Source: Rhizobium sp. Leaf453 (lineage in GTDB: Bacteria > Pseudomonadota > Alphaproteobacteria > Rhizobiales > Rhizobiaceae). Taken from it: a stretch of 64,000 bases of DNA. The translations under genes and the position numbers were made by a program. The notes beneath the pieces were generated by a model that saw only the letters and a program-made list of their open reading frames with translations, made no database searches and was not told where the DNA came from. Below, in pieces: positions 8,445 to 17,928 of this stretch. The stretch spans positions 519,518 through 583,517 of the forward strand of contig NZ_LMRG01000012.1 in assembly GCF_001425605.1 (NCBI RefSeq). Reading direction: 5' to 3'. Each line of letters starts with the position of its first letter. Within the stretch, counting starts at the first letter, position 1.

Positions 8445-9188
8445 ATGAGCATCGTCATTATCACCGGTGGAAGCCGTGGCCTCGGCGCGAGCATCGCAAC
8501 CCAGTGCGCCAGGCGCGGTATGGGCGTCATCCTTACCTATAACAGCAACCGGCAAGCTGCCGACAGCGTCGTCGGTGCAATTGAGGCTAACGGTGGTAAG
8601 GCGGTCGCTTTGGAGCTGGACGTCGGCAACAGTGCGACCTTCCCGGCGTTTCGCGACGTTGTCGGCGAAGTATTGGCAAAGATTTGGAACACAACGACTT
8701 TCGATTTCCTCGTCAACAATGCGGGTTACGGGCTCTACAACCCGATCGCTGCCGTGACCGAAGAACAGTTCGATGGGCTGTTTCGCGTGCATCTGAAGGG
8801 GCCGTTCTTCCTCACGCAGGCACTGCTTCCCTTGATGGCCGATGGCGGTCAGATTGTGAACGTAACAAGCGCGACCAGCCGCGTGGCAACTGCCGGCGTT
8901 GCGCCCTATGCCTCCTTCAAGGGTGGGCTCGAAGTGCTGACCCGCTACATGGCCAAGGAGTTCGGCGAGCGTCGTATCCGCGCCAACTCCATCGCACCGG
9001 GACCGATCCGCACCGAACTCGGCGGGGGCCTCTCGCGAGAATTCGAGATGCTGCTTGCCGGGCAGACGGCGCTCGGCCGCGTCGGTGAACCCAACGATGT
9101 CGGTTGTATGGTCGCCAGCCTGCTGTCGGACGACAACCGCTGGATCAATGCCCAGAATATAGAGATTACTGGCGGCTACATCATCTGA
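8445..9188 (+). CDS. Short-chain dehydrogenase/reductase (SDR)
   Basis: A 247-residue classical SDR. The cofactor motif TGGSRGLG is at residues 7-14, the structural NNAG follows near residue 92, and the active site YASFK (Tyr-x3-Lys) near residues 157-161 is preceded by the Ser-containing strand VNVTSATS. PGPIRTE is the usual post-catalytic segment. GAAGGAG upstream of 8445 fixes the start. First gene of the operon divergent from the AraC regulator. It oxidises or reduces an unknown alcohol or ketone with NAD(P). Confidence 0.85.
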   Translation: MSIVIITGGSRGLGASIATQCARRGMGVILTYNSNRQAADSVVGAIEANGGKAVALELDVGNSATFPAFRDVVGEVLAKIWNTTTFDFLVNNAGYGLYNPIAAVTEEQFDGLFRVHLKGPFFLTQALLPLMADGGQIVNVTSATSRVATAGVAPYASFKGGLEVLTRYMAKEFGERRIRANSIAPGPIRTELGGGLSREFEMLLAGQTALGRVGEPNDVGCMVASLLSDDNRWINAQNIEITGGYII

Positions 9189-9198
9189 GGAGGCTTAC

Positions 9199-9600
9199 AT
9201 GCTCGATCACATCTTCCTGACAGTCAGTCATATCGGGCGCGCGATCGCCTTTTACGAGAGGGTGCTCCCGATACTCGGGATCACCGCCCGCCATGACTAT
9301 GACGGCAGCCAAGGCCCGGCGAGGCATGACGACCTCGCGGGCTTTGGTGCCAAGAGCAGAGTGTTTTTCTGGCTGAGGCAGGGCACGGCTGCGCCCGGCG
9401 CAGTGCATATCGGCTTTGTCGCGGAGTCCGAGGCAGTCGTAGAGGCCGCTCACCTTGAGGCTTTGGCAGCCGGGGCGACTGAGATCCATGCACCAGCGCC
9501 GCAGCTTCACTACGATCCCCGCTATTATGCGGCGCAAGTCCGTGACCCGGACGGCTATAGCCTCGAGTTCGTTTTCAAGAGCTGGCAGCATGGGAGCTGA
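9199..9600 (+). CDS. VOC (glyoxalase/bleomycin-resistance fold) protein, first copy
   Basis: A 133-residue single-domain VOC protein. The N-terminus MLDHIFLTVSHIGRAIAFYERVL is the first beta-alpha-beta module with the metal-ligand His4, and the C-terminal module contains YYAAQVRDPDGYSLEFV, whose final Glu is the second typical ligand. It starts 10 nt after the SDR stop, preceded by GAGGAGG. A second VOC protein closes the same operon. The family includes dioxygenases, glyoxalases and thiol transferases; the reaction is not evident. Confidence 0.82.
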   Translation: MLDHIFLTVSHIGRAIAFYERVLPILGITARHDYDGSQGPARHDDLAGFGAKSRVFFWLRQGTAAPGAVHIGFVAESEAVVEAAHLEALAAGATEIHAPAPQLHYDPRYYAAQVRDPDGYSLEFVFKSWQHGS

Positions 9601-9604
9601 TTTA

Positions 9605-9946
9605 ATGCCCACCAAGACAGTGCGCGGGACGGCAGATGCGCTGATCGCCGCTCTCAATGCCTTCGATGTCGATAAAGCTTTGTCGGTGTTCACTTCCGAT
9701 GCCGTGATCGACGACCCGTCGACCGGCCACCGTTTCGACGGTTATGCCGGCATCCGCGATTACATCGAGCGGTATTTCATTGGCTATCACACGGTGACCC
9801 GCTTCCTCTCGCTCAAGGCGATGGGTGAGACCCGTGCCCGCGTGCGCGTCGACTTCACCGGAGACTTCGGTCACGAGATCGGTCTCCTTGATATCTCCGT
9901 CAACGCTGACGGACTGATCATGCGCATCGACGCCGATCTGGAATAA
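9605..9946 (+). CDS. SnoaL/NTF2-like protein
   Basis: A 113-residue protein with the pattern of SnoaL-like NTF2 folds: an N-terminal helix (TADALIAALNAFDVDKALSVF) followed by TSDAVIDDPSTGHRFDGYAGIRDYIERYF and paired strands. It starts 4 nt after the upstream VOC stop; GGGAG lies about 10 nt upstream of the chosen ATG, and an earlier in-frame ATG at 9590 would overlap the VOC gene. Members are isomerases, hydrolases or binding proteins. In this operon it may bind or rearrange the same small substrate. Confidence 0.72.
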   Translation: MPTKTVRGTADALIAALNAFDVDKALSVFTSDAVIDDPSTGHRFDGYAGIRDYIERYFIGYHTVTRFLSLKAMGETRARVRVDFTGDFGHEIGLLDISVNADGLIMRIDADLE

Positions 9947-9967
9947 TTACAGGGAAAGAATACCCCA

Positions 9968-10978
9968 ATGAACACTTTCATGATCTATGGAGCCGCCGGC
10001 TATACCGGCGGCATGGCTGCGGAGCACAGCGCGTCTGCCGGACTCGACCTCGTTCTCGCAGGTCGTGAACAAGACCGGATGAAACTTGAAGCTCTGGCAG
10101 ATCGTCTCGGCGCGGGTGTGAAGCTCTTTTCGCTGGACGATCCCGATGGCATCGCGACCGGCCTTGCAGGCGTGTCCGTTTTGCTCAACGCCGCAGGTCC
10201 CTTCGCGGATACGGCCGAGCCCCTCATGTCTGCTGCGATCGGCGCCGGTGTCCATTATCTCGACTTTTCCGCCGAACTCGACACTTACCGCGAAGCGTTG
10301 GCGCTGGATGCCCGAGCCCGTGCGGCAGGGACGATGCTTCTACCGGGCAGTGGTGGAAGCGTCGCCATGCTCGGAAGTCTGGCCGGACATGCGGTCGCGC
10401 GCGTAAAGAATGCTCGGAAAATCAGCATCGCGCTTCATGTGGCAGGAGCGATGTCGAGAGGATCAGCGATCAGCGCGAGCCAGAGTATCGCCCCGGCTAC
10501 ACTGCGTCTCGTCAATGGCGAACTCGTCATGCGCAGCACAAACGAGATACGCGACTTCGACTTCGGATTTGGCTTGCAATCGTCGTTTCCCGTGACGCTG
10601 CCCGACCTCCTGACAATCAGCCACGCGACCGGCGTTCCCGAAATTGAGACTTTCGTTCACATCAGCGCCGGCGCTTTCCCAACGGGAAAGATTGAGGACC
10701 TGCCTGTTGGACCGAGTTTCGAAGAGCGCGAAGCAAGTCGATATCGTGCAGCTGTCGAAGTCACCGATGCGGACGGAACGGTGGTGCATTCGGTGCTTGA
10801 TTCGGTGAACGGCTACACTTTCACCGCGATGGCCGCCGCTGAAGCAGCCCGGCGTGTGATCGACGGTGAGTTTCGGGTGGGCTTCCAGACACCCGTAGGG
10901 CTGTTCGGTCATGGCTTTGCTGAAACGATCGCCGATACACGAATCATAAACAGCCAGGAGAAACAGCATGTTGCTTGA
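9968..10978 (+). CDS. Saccharopine-dehydrogenase-like NAD(P)-binding protein
   Basis: A 336-residue protein whose N-terminus MNTFMIYGAAGYTGGMAAEH is the Rossmann fold of the saccharopine dehydrogenase/enoyl-reductase-like family (GxxGxxG variant GAAGYTG). VSVLLNAAGPFADTAEPLMSA and VHYLDFSAELDTYR are typical of these proteins rather than of true lysine-pathway enzymes. The 3' end overlaps the second VOC gene by 11 nt, so the two are coupled. The substrate is unknown; a trans-acting reductase role is possible. Confidence 0.75.
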   Translation: MNTFMIYGAAGYTGGMAAEHSASAGLDLVLAGREQDRMKLEALADRLGAGVKLFSLDDPDGIATGLAGVSVLLNAAGPFADTAEPLMSAAIGAGVHYLDFSAELDTYREALALDARARAAGTMLLPGSGGSVAMLGSLAGHAVARVKNARKISIALHVAGAMSRGSAISASQSIAPATLRLVNGELVMRSTNEIRDFDFGFGLQSSFPVTLPDLLTISHATGVPEIETFVHISAGAFPTGKIEDLPVGPSFEEREASRYRAAVEVTDADGTVVHSVLDSVNGYTFTAMAAAEAARRVIDGEFRVGFQTPVGLFGHGFAETIADTRIINSQEKQHVA

Positions 10979-11357
10979 CCACATCGAATTCCCGGTGACC
11001 GACCCTGATACTGCCGGAAAATTTTATGAGATGGCACTCGCACCCCTTGGCATAGCATGCGTGCTATTGATCCCCGCCGAGCGCTCGGCCAGCGGAACGG
11101 CGCGGTATGGGTTGGGCCGTGCCGGATATCCGTGTCTTTGGCTCCATGCAGGTGAAGCTGTACGTGGGGGACTGCACATTGCGTTTGCCGCAAACGATCG
11201 GGCTACCGTCGATGCCTTCCACGCGGTTGCTGTGGCTGCCGGAGGACGAGACAACGGCCCACCCGGCATACGGACCCGATATCACCCGTCCTACTATGCA
11301 GCCTACGTGCTCGATCCTGATGGCAATAACATTGAGGTTGTCTGTCAGGCCGAATAG
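10968..11357 (+). CDS. VOC (glyoxalase/bleomycin-resistance fold) protein, second copy
   Basis: A 129-residue VOC protein. It begins MLLDHIEFPVTDPDTAGKFYEMALAPLGI and ends with YYAAYVLDPDGNNIEVVCQAE. The C-terminal block is closely similar to the first VOC protein of this operon (both have a YYAA-x-V-x-DPDG-x3-E pattern), so the two may be paralogues that arose by duplication. Its start lies inside the end of the saccharopine-dehydrogenase-like gene. Last gene of the operon. Confidence 0.8.
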   Translation: MLLDHIEFPVTDPDTAGKFYEMALAPLGIACVLLIPAERSASGTARYGLGRAGYPCLWLHAGEAVRGGLHIAFAANDRATVDAFHAVAVAAGGRDNGPPGIRTRYHPSYYAAYVLDPDGNNIEVVCQAE

Positions 11358-11552
11358 CAAATGGCAGAGGCGCTCCCACCCCCATGCGTTTGGAGCGCGC
11401 GCGGTACTGCGTCCATGTTGTCGATGGCCGAACGGCGACTTTTGCCTGAACTTTGACAACTGCGGTCAGTCCGCTGATGGCCCCAAAATACCAGAGGTTG
11501 ATCTTGCAGCCACCGAGAGAGGCCAATCGCCCCTCTCCCGATGCTCACACCA

Positions 11553-13979
11553 TTACGCCCGCAAAACCCCGCCGGTGTTCTTCGCCACATTGGCGATGAT
11601 CTTGGCGGTCAAAGCTTCGAAGTCTTCGTCGGTCAGCGTGCGGTCGGCGGGCTGGATGACGACTTCGATGGCGATGGATTTCTTGCCTTCGCCGAGCGCG
11701 GCGCCTTCGAAAATGTCGAAGACGTTGACGCCGGTGACCAGTTTGCGGTCGGCGCTGCCGGCGGCCTTCAGGATGGCGCCGGCTTCGACCGACTTGTCGA
11801 CCACGAAGGCGAAGTCGCGCTTGACGGCCTGGAAGGGTGAGAGTTCCAGCGCGGCCTTGGTGCGGGTGGCCTTCTTCTTCGGCTCGGGCATGGCGTCGAC
11901 ATAGATTTCGAAGCCGGCCAATGCGCCGGAGACGTCAAGCGCTTCGAGCGTTTTGGGGTGGAACTCACCGAAGGTGCCGAGAACGATCTTCGGGCCGAGC
12001 TTGATCGTGCCGGAGCGGCCGGGATGATACCAGGACGGGCCACCGGCCTCGAACTGGACATTGCCCATCGGCACGCCGCAGGCTTCCAGAACCGCAATGG
12101 CGTCGGCCTTGGCGTCGAACACATCGACCGGCTTGCCGCCGCCCTTCACCGCATTCGACCAGGAACGGCTAGCACCTGCCAGCGAGGCGGTGCCGCGACG
12201 GATGCCGCCGGCGACGCGCCGCTGGCCTGCCGGCGTGTCGTTTTCATAAGTGCCGGAGACTTCGAAGATCGCCACGTCGCCAAAACCCTTGTCGGCATTG
12301 CGCTGGGCGGCGGTGAGCAGGCCCGGCAGCAGCGAGGGGCGCATGTCGGACATGTCAGCGGCGATCGGGTTTGCCAGCGACAGGGACAGTGCGCCGCCGC
12401 CGAACAGCTCGGCCTGCGCCTTCGAGATGAAGGACCAGGTGACGGCCTCCAGCATGCCGCGCGAGGCGAGCGCCCGCTTGGCTAGGCGCGTGCGAATCTG
12501 CAGCGTGGTCAGGATCTTGCCATTGACGGCGCCGAGGCTTTCGATCGGCTGCGGCTTGATATTGTCGACGCCATGGATGCGCATGACTTCCTCGACCAGA
12601 TCGGCCTTGCCATCGACATCGGGACGCCACGAGGGAACGGAGACGGAGACTTGGCTGCCGGAGCCTTCGACGCCGAAGCCGAGGCCCTTGAGGATCGCAA
12701 CGCTTTCTTCCGAACTGACCTCGAGGCCGGTGAGGCGCTTGACCTCTGAGACCGGGAAATCGACGGTCTTGGCGGTGTAGCCGGTATAGCCGACGACATC
12801 GGTCTTGGCTGGCGTGCCGCCGCAGATATCGACGATCAACTGGGTGGCGCGCTCAAGGCCGGCGACCATGTATTCCGGATCGACGCCGCGCTCGAAGCGA
12901 TAGCGTGCATCAGTGATGATGCCGAGCGTGCGGCCGGACTTGGCGATGTTCATCGGATCCCACAGCGCCGATTCGACCAGCACATCGACGGTGTTCTCAT
13001 CGCAGCCGGAATGCTCGCCGCCCATGATGCCGCCGATCGATTCCAGCCCGTTGTCATCGGCGATGACGACGTTTGCCGGAGACAGCGTATATTCGCGGGT
13101 ATCGAGCGCCAGAACCTTTTCGCCTTCGACGGCGCGGCGGACGGTCAGGTTGCCCTTGACCTTGGCAGCATCGAAGACGTGCAGCGGGCGGCCCTGGTCG
13201 AAGGTCATGTAATTGGTGACATCGACCAGTGCGTTGATCGGACGAAGGCCGATGGCGAGCAGGCGCTGCTGCATCCATTTCGGGCTCGGGCCGTTCTTGA
13301 CGCCGCGCACGAGGCGAAGGGCGAAGCCCGGGCACAGATGCGTGTCAGTGCCGAGGTCGAGCGAAACCTTGGTGGTCGTTTCGCCTTCGACCTTGAACGT
13401 CGGCTGCGGCTGCGCCTTCAATGTGCCGAGCCCGGAAGCCGCGAGGTCGCGGGCGATGCCGTGGATCGAGGTGCAGTCCGGACGGTTCGGCGTCAGGTTG
13501 ATCTCGATCATCGGATCGTCGAGGCCGGCATACGTCGCGAAGCTGGTGCCGACAGGCGCATCTTCGGGCAGGTCGATGATGCCGTCGTGATTGTCCGACA
13601 TCTGCAACTCTTTTTCCGAGCACATCATGCCGCGGCTTTCGACACCGCGAATGGTGCCGACGGCGAGCGTCACGTCGATGCCGGGAACGTAGGAGCCGGG
13701 GGCGGCAAAGGCGCCGACGAGGCCGGCGCGTGCATTCGGCGCACCGCAGACGACCTGCACGGGGCTGCCCGCGCCAGTATCGACCATCAGCACCTTCAGC
13801 TTGTCGGCTTGCGGATGCTTTTCGGCCGAGACGACCTTGGCGATGACGAAGGGCTTGAACGACGCCTTGTCGTCGACGTCCTCGACCTCCAGCCCGATCG
13901 CCGTCAGGCGCTCGCAGATCTGTTCGAGGGTGGCATCCGTTTCCAGATGGTCTTTCAGCCAGGAGAGTGTGAATTTCAT
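11553..13979 (-). CDS. pheT: Phenylalanine-tRNA ligase beta subunit
   Basis: An 808-residue protein of normal length. Domains in order: the N-terminal EMAP-II-like tRNA-binding domain ([26 protein letters not shown]), the B3/B4 editing region, the B5 domain, the catalytic-like core, and the C-terminal ferredoxin-like anticodon-binding domain ([20 protein letters not shown]). With PheS it forms the (alpha-beta)2 enzyme that charges tRNA-Phe and edits mischarged Tyr. It follows pheS by 75 nt on the same strand, consistent with one transcript. Confidence 0.97.
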   Translation of the reverse strand: MKFTLSWLKDHLETDATLEQICERLTAIGLEVEDVDDKASFKPFVIAKVVSAEKHPQADKLKVLMVDTGAGSPVQVVCGAPNARAGLVGAFAAPGSYVPGIDVTLAVGTIRGVESRGMMCSEKELQMSDNHDGIIDLPEDAPVGTSFATYAGLDDPMIEINLTPNRPDCTSIHGIARDLAASGLGTLKAQPQPTFKVEGETTTKVSLDLGTDTHLCPGFALRLVRGVKNGPSPKWMQQRLLAIGLRPINALVDVTNYMTFDQGRPLHVFDAAKVKGNLTVRRAVEGEKVLALDTREYTLSPANVVIADDNGLESIGGIMGGEHSGCDENTVDVLVESALWDPMNIAKSGRTLGIITDARYRFERGVDPEYMVAGLERATQLIVDICGGTPAKTDVVGYTGYTAKTVDFPVSEVKRLTGLEVSSEESVAILKGLGFGVEGSGSQVSVSVPSWRPDVDGKADLVEEVMRIHGVDNIKPQPIESLGAVNGKILTTLQIRTRLAKRALASRGMLEAVTWSFISKAQAELFGGGALSLSLANPIAADMSDMRPSLLPGLLTAAQRNADKGFGDVAIFEVSGTYENDTPAGQRRVAGGIRRGTASLAGASRSWSNAVKGGGKPVDVFDAKADAIAVLEACGVPMGNVQFEAGGPSWYHPGRSGTIKLGPKIVLGTFGEFHPKTLEALDVSGALAGFEIYVDAMPEPKKKATRTKAALELSPFQAVKRDFAFVVDKSVEAGAILKAAGSADRKLVTGVNVFDIFEGAALGEGKKSIAIEVVIQPADRTLTDEDFEALTAKIIANVAKNTGGVLRA

Positions 13980-14054
13980 GATTTCACTCGTGTCCTAATG
14001 TCTTTGCAAAGGCGGCCTGACAAGCAGGCGCCTGCGGAAAAGGGTCAATCTCGA

Positions 14055-15140
14055 TCAGGCGCTCAAACCGCCGAACAAAGTCGGCATATCCAGCGGGCGA
14101 AAACCGTAATGGCTCATCCAGCGGACATCGGCATCGAAGAAGTTTCTGAGGTCCGGCATGCCGTATTTCAGCATGGCGATGCGGTCGAGGCCCATGCCCC
14201 AGGCGAAGCCCTGGTAGACATCGGGATCGAGACCGCCGGCGCGCAAAACGTTCGGGTGCACCATGCCGCAGCCGAGGATTTCCATCCAGTCGGTGCCTTC
14301 GCCGAACTTGACGATCGGGCCGGAGGAGCGGTCGCACTGGATGTCGACCTCGAAGGACGGCTCGGTGAAGGGGAAGAAGGACGGGCGGAAGCGCATCGTC
14401 ACATCATCGACCTCGAAGAAGGTCTTGCAGAATTCTTCCAGGATCCAGCGCATGTTGGCGACGTTCGACTTGGTGTCGACGACGAGGCCCTCGACCTGGT
14501 GGAACATCGGCGAATGGGTGGCGTCCGAGTCCTGTCGATAGGTCTTGCCGGGGATGATGATGCGGATCGGCGGCTTCTGTGCCTCCATCGTGCGCACCTG
14601 TACCGGCGACGTATGGGTGCGCAGCACCTTGCGCTCGCCGTTTGCGTCCGGATTGAAGAAGAACGTGTCGTGCATTTCGCGTGCCGGATGGCCTTCGGGG
14701 AAGTTCAGCGCGGTGAAGTTGTAATAGTCGGTCTCGATATCGGGACCTTCGGCGATCGAGAAGCCCATGTCGGCGAAGATTGCGGTGATCTCGTCGATGA
14801 TCTGGCTGATCGGATGGATGCGGCCGCGCTCGGCCGGGGACGAACGGACAGGCAGCGAGATATCGACGGTCTCGCGGGCGAGACGCTCGGCGATCGCGGC
14901 ATCCTTGAGATCGGACTTGCGGGCTGCGATGGCGGCAAAGACGTCGTTCTTGAGCGCATTGATCGCCGCGCCCCTGGTCTGGCGTTCTTCCGGCGACATG
15001 GTGCCGAGCGTCTTCAGGAGCTCGGAGATCGAGCCCTTCTTGCCCAGCGCATTGACGCGCACGGCTTCGATGGCCGCCTCATCGCCGGCGCCGGTCACCT
15101 CGGCCAGCAGATTCTCTTTCAGTGCTTCCAGATCGGACAT
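14055..15140 (-). CDS. pheS: Phenylalanine-tRNA ligase alpha subunit
   Basis: A 361-residue class II synthetase subunit. An N-terminal coiled coil ([21 protein letters not shown]...) binds tRNA; the catalytic core includes [19 protein letters not shown], motif 2 near [11 protein letters not shown] and motif 3 in [18 protein letters not shown]. It activates Phe with ATP. pheT follows. A strong terminator of the upstream rpmI-rplT unit lies just before it (15178-15211), so pheST should have its own promoter in the short gap. Confidence 0.97.
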   Translation of the reverse strand: MSDLEALKENLLAEVTGAGDEAAIEAVRVNALGKKGSISELLKTLGTMSPEERQTRGAAINALKNDVFAAIAARKSDLKDAAIAERLARETVDISLPVRSSPAERGRIHPISQIIDEITAIFADMGFSIAEGPDIETDYYNFTALNFPEGHPAREMHDTFFFNPDANGERKVLRTHTSPVQVRTMEAQKPPIRIIIPGKTYRQDSDATHSPMFHQVEGLVVDTKSNVANMRWILEEFCKTFFEVDDVTMRFRPSFFPFTEPSFEVDIQCDRSSGPIVKFGEGTDWMEILGCGMVHPNVLRAGGLDPDVYQGFAWGMGLDRIAMLKYGMPDLRNFFDADVRWMSHYGFRPLDMPTLFGGLSA

Positions 15141-15177
15141 CGTTTATTTCCCGGTTCATTTGCCGTGATCGGTCAAA

Positions 15178-15211
15178 GAAAAACCCGCGCCAGCCGTGCC
15201 AGCGCGGGTTT
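15178..15211 (-). terminator. Intrinsic terminator after rplT
   Basis: On the minus strand AAACCCGCGC and GCGCGGGTTT form a perfect 10-bp stem (15181-15190 with 15202-15211), and the right arm runs directly into a T tract (TTTTTCTTT). It lies downstream of rplT and upstream of pheS, separating the two transcription units. Confidence 0.85.
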
Positions 15212-15248
15212 CCCAATTCAAATTCCAAAAGGCTTGGGAAGCGCTGGT

Positions 15249-15653
15249 TTACTTGACCGCGCTTTCAAACTCGTTGGTGGTGCCAGCGGTCTTGAGGTAC
15301 TCAAGTGCCTTCTTGGCGGCAGCGACGAGTGCGCCGAATGCTGCCGGCTCATGGATAGCCATGTCGGACAGAACCTTGCGGTCGACTTCGATGCCGGCCT
15401 TGGCCAGACCATCGATGAAGCGGCCGTAGGTCAGGCCATGTTCGCGGACAGCCGCGTTGATACGCTGGATCCACAGAGCGCGGAAGTTGCGCTTGTTGAT
15501 CTTGCGGTCCTTGTAGGCGAACTGCTTCGAACGATCCACGGCTGCCTTGGCGGCGCGGATGGTGTTCTTGCGGCGGCCGTAGAAACCCTTGGCTGCCTTG
15601 AGTGTCTTCTTGTGCTTGGCGTGAGCTGCTACGCCGCGTTTTACACGTGCCAT
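15249..15653 (-). CDS. rplT: 50S ribosomal protein L20
   Basis: A 134-residue basic protein starting [16 protein letters not shown] and containing the conserved [18 protein letters not shown] and [29 protein letters not shown] blocks of L20, an early-assembling 50S protein. It lies 36 nt after rpmI on the same strand. In many bacteria L20 represses its own operon by binding mRNA; I do not see a specific site here. Confidence 0.97.
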   Translation of the reverse strand: MARVKRGVAAHAKHKKTLKAAKGFYGRRKNTIRAAKAAVDRSKQFAYKDRKINKRNFRALWIQRINAAVREHGLTYGRFIDGLAKAGIEVDRKVLSDMAIHEPAAFGALVAAAKKALEYLKTAGTTNEFESAVK

Positions 15654-15689
15654 GTCATGATCTCCTTATCGATCCAAAATGCCTGAGTC

Positions 15690-15893
15690 TCAGAGACCGT
15701 TGGGCAGGTAGTTCTTGATGACCTTCTTGCCATCAGGCTCTGCAAGCACCATCGTGCCGCGTGCATCGCGAATGAACTTGTTGGAACGCTTGATCATGCC
15801 GTGACGCTTGCCAGCGGCAGCAGCCAGGACCTTGCCAGTTGCGGTGATCTTGAACCGCTTCTTGGCAGCAGATTTCGTCTTCATCTTGGGCAT
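15690..15893 (-). CDS. rpmI: 50S ribosomal protein L35
   Basis: A 67-residue, highly basic protein beginning [20 protein letters not shown], the standard L35 N-terminus, and continuing [21 protein letters not shown]. The ATG at 15891-15893 gives the family length; longer in-frame frames lack support. It is followed by rplT. A terminator-like hairpin at 16074-16098 separates it from infC, so it probably has its own promoter in 15894-16070 besides any readthrough. Confidence 0.95.
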   Translation of the reverse strand: MPKMKTKSAAKKRFKITATGKVLAAAAGKRHGMIKRSNKFIRDARGTMVLAEPDGKKVIKNYLPNGL

Positions 15894-16073
15894 TTTGCTA
15901 CTCCATTTTTCTTGATATCGAGATCGACTGACGAGGTCGTCTCCAGCGTAAAGAACGGCCACGGCATGCCCTGCCGGACCGTTCGGACGGGGGCTTGTAA
16001 CCGAAGCGCCCCCAAAGTGCAATGGGATTCGAGACGAGGCCCGATATTTCCGGTCACGCATCCCAAAATGTGA

Positions 16074-16098
16074 AAAAGCCGCCAGTCCGGCGGCTTTT
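16074..16098 (-). terminator. Intrinsic terminator between infC and rpmI
   Basis: AAAAGCCGCC and GGCGGCTTTT (16074-16083 with 16089-16098) form a perfect 10-bp stem with a 5-nt loop. On the minus strand it is followed by TTTTTC. It sits 30 nt downstream of the infC stop, so infC transcription should largely end before rpmI-rplT. Confidence 0.8.
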
Positions 16099-16127
16099 GT
16101 CAGATGCGGTGTTTTAGAGGCCGGTGC

Positions 16128-16664
16128 TTATCTCGGCGCCAGGACCATCATCATCTGGCGGCCTTCGAGCTTCGGCTCGGCTTCCACCTTGGCGATCGCC
16201 GTGGTGTCTTCCTTGACCTGAAGCAGGAGCTTCATGCCGAGTTCCTGGTGAGCCATTTCGCGGCCGCGGAACTTCAGCGTCACCTTGACCTTGTCGCCCT
16301 CTTCGAAGAAGCGGTTCATCGCACGCATCTTGACGTCGTAGTCGTGCGTGTCGATGTTCGGACGCATCTTGATCTCCTTGATCTCGATGATCTTCTGCTT
16401 CTTGCGGGCTTCCGCCGCCTTCTTCTGGGTGGCGTATTTCAGCTTGCCCAGGTCAAGGATCTTGCACACCGGCGGCTCGGCGTTCGGCGAGATCTCGACG
16501 AGGTCGAGACCTTGCTCCTCCGCCATGCGGAGTGCCTGATCGGTGGGAACGCTGCCGTGGTTTACACCTTCGGCGTCGATGAGCTGAACCCGTGGTACCC
16601 GGATTTCCTTGTTAGAGCGGGGGCCGTCCTTGGTAGGGGCGTCCGTTTTGAACGGTCTGCGAAT
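16128..16664 (-). CDS. infC: Translation initiation factor IF-3, ATT start codon
   Basis: The gene encodes 178 residues when read from an ATT codon (AAT on the plus strand at 16662-16664), giving (M)[23 protein letters not shown], the usual rhizobial IF-3 N-terminus. A GAGGAGAG ribosome binding site lies 7-8 nt upstream. An in-frame TAA is eight codons upstream and no ATG, GTG or TTG occurs until Met47, so ATT is the only good start. The N-domain and the C-domain with [17 protein letters not shown] are intact. IF-3 discriminates against non-canonical starts, so an AUU start allows the autoregulation known from E. coli infC. Confidence 0.93.
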   Translation of the reverse strand: MRRPFKTDAPTKDGPRSNKEIRVPRVQLIDAEGVNHGSVPTDQALRMAEEQGLDLVEISPNAEPPVCKILDLGKLKYATQKKAAEARKKQKIIEIKEIKMRPNIDTHDYDVKMRAMNRFFEEGDKVKVTLKFRGREMAHQELGMKLLLQVKEDTTAIAKVEAEPKLEGRQMMMVLAPR

Positions 16665-16882
16665 GGTCGTACTCTCCTCGAGCTGTTACGATTCAATTGT
16701 GTTTGATGATAGCGCGATCTACCGGCGAAATGCCGATCAGATGCCGCTTGATCGTCATGTGTGAATTGCTGCGCGAAAGTCAATAACACAGGTCTTTGCG
16801 AAAATCACCACCTGTCGGCCCTCTGGCGAATCTGTTTTAGAAAGAAAAACAGCGATAAACGCTAAAAATTGGAGAAAAACGG

Positions 16883-17686
16883 ATGTCATTGCCTGATCCG
16901 GAGACGCAACTCACCCATCTCGATGTCGGCGCGGACGGGGAATCGCGACGCATTGCCATGCGCGTCCTGCCTGCCGCAAGTGACAACGGCCTGCCGACGC
17001 TCGTCTGGCTTGGAGGATACCGTTCGGACATGGCCGGCACCAAGGCTGTCGAGTTGGAGCGCCACGCCCATGCGACGGGTGCCGCCTGCATCCGCTTCGA
17101 CTATTCCGGCCATGGCGTTTCCGGCGGCGCCTTTGCCGACGGCACGATTTCGCGCTGGCTGGAGGAAAGCCTGGCGGTGATCGATCATGTTGCGCCGAAG
17201 CGCATGGTGCTTGTCGGCTCGTCGATGGGCGGCTGGGTGGCGCTGCGGCTGATCGCCGAACTGCGTGCGCGCGGCGAGGGCGGCAGGATCGCCGGTCTCG
17301 TGCTGATCGCGCCGGCACCGGACTTCACATCCGAGCTGATCGAGCCGAACCTGACGGATGCGGAGCGGACATCGCTTGCCGAGCGCGGCTATTTCGAGGA
17401 GCCGACGCCGTATGGGCCGGATCCGAACATCTTCACCGCCCGGCTGCTCGACGACGGCCGGCGCAATCGGGTGCTGGACGGTCTTATCGAAACCGGCTGC
17501 CCGGTTCACATCCTCCAGGGCATGCAGGATCCGGACGTTCCTTACAAACATTCGCTGAAATTGATGGAGCATCTGCCGTCCGACGACGTGGTCATGACCC
17601 TGATCCGCGACGGCGACCACCGCCTGTCCCGACCCGAGGATATCGAACGCATCCTGGCTGCAGTAACGGCCATGTCCGGCGGCTAA
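16883..17686 (+). CDS. Alpha/beta hydrolase
   Basis: A 267-residue serine hydrolase. The nucleophile elbow GSSMGG places Ser at about residue 114; the likely acid is Asp in LQGMQDPDVPY and the His is in RDGDHRLSRPEDI. The oxyanion strand TLVWLGGYRSDMAG is typical of the group related to mitochondrial ABHD10 and rhizobial carboxylesterases. There is no signal peptide, so it is cytoplasmic. The gene stands alone and is followed by a perfect 12-bp hairpin. Substrate unknown, probably an acyl ester or thioester. Confidence 0.82.
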   Translation: MSLPDPETQLTHLDVGADGESRRIAMRVLPAASDNGLPTLVWLGGYRSDMAGTKAVELERHAHATGAACIRFDYSGHGVSGGAFADGTISRWLEESLAVIDHVAPKRMVLVGSSMGGWVALRLIAELRARGEGGRIAGLVLIAPAPDFTSELIEPNLTDAERTSLAERGYFEEPTPYGPDPNIFTARLLDDGRRNRVLDGLIETGCPVHILQGMQDPDVPYKHSLKLMEHLPSDDVVMTLIRDGDHRLSRPEDIERILAAVTAMSGG

Positions 17687-17704
17687 AAAAGATAGTCGAA
17701 TCAA

Positions 17705-17734
17705 CGGCAAATCAGCTGTGATGCTGATTTGCCG
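17705..17734 (+). terminator. Hairpin terminator after the hydrolase gene
   Basis: CGGCAAATCAGC (17705-17716) pairs perfectly with GCTGATTTGCCG (17723-17734) around a 6-nt loop, followed by CGCATTTTAA. It begins 18 nt after the alpha/beta hydrolase stop codon. Confidence 0.7.
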
Positions 17735-17928
17735 CGCATTTTAACCATATCTCGCAATCCCTAACTCTGCAGATTGACTTCGTTTCGGGCGCGCTGTTAA
17801 CTCTTTGTTAACGATTAGAGCGGCGCGGGCAAGGGACGGCCCACACACAAGCCGACAGTCGGACTTCAGATTTCGCGGGGTGCTCCGGGAATGATTCTCG
17901 GAGAGATGCCGCGCCACAGGGGACGTGT

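Noticed and set aside
13011-15686. Very long open frame antisense to pheS-pheT and rplT
   Set aside because: It crosses three well-defined essential genes and their terminator, and has the composition of a codon-bias artefact.
16830-16860. TTTTAGAAAGAAAAAC near 16833 as a second ICE box
   Set aside because: Only the left half-site resembles the consensus; the TTCTAAA half is missing.
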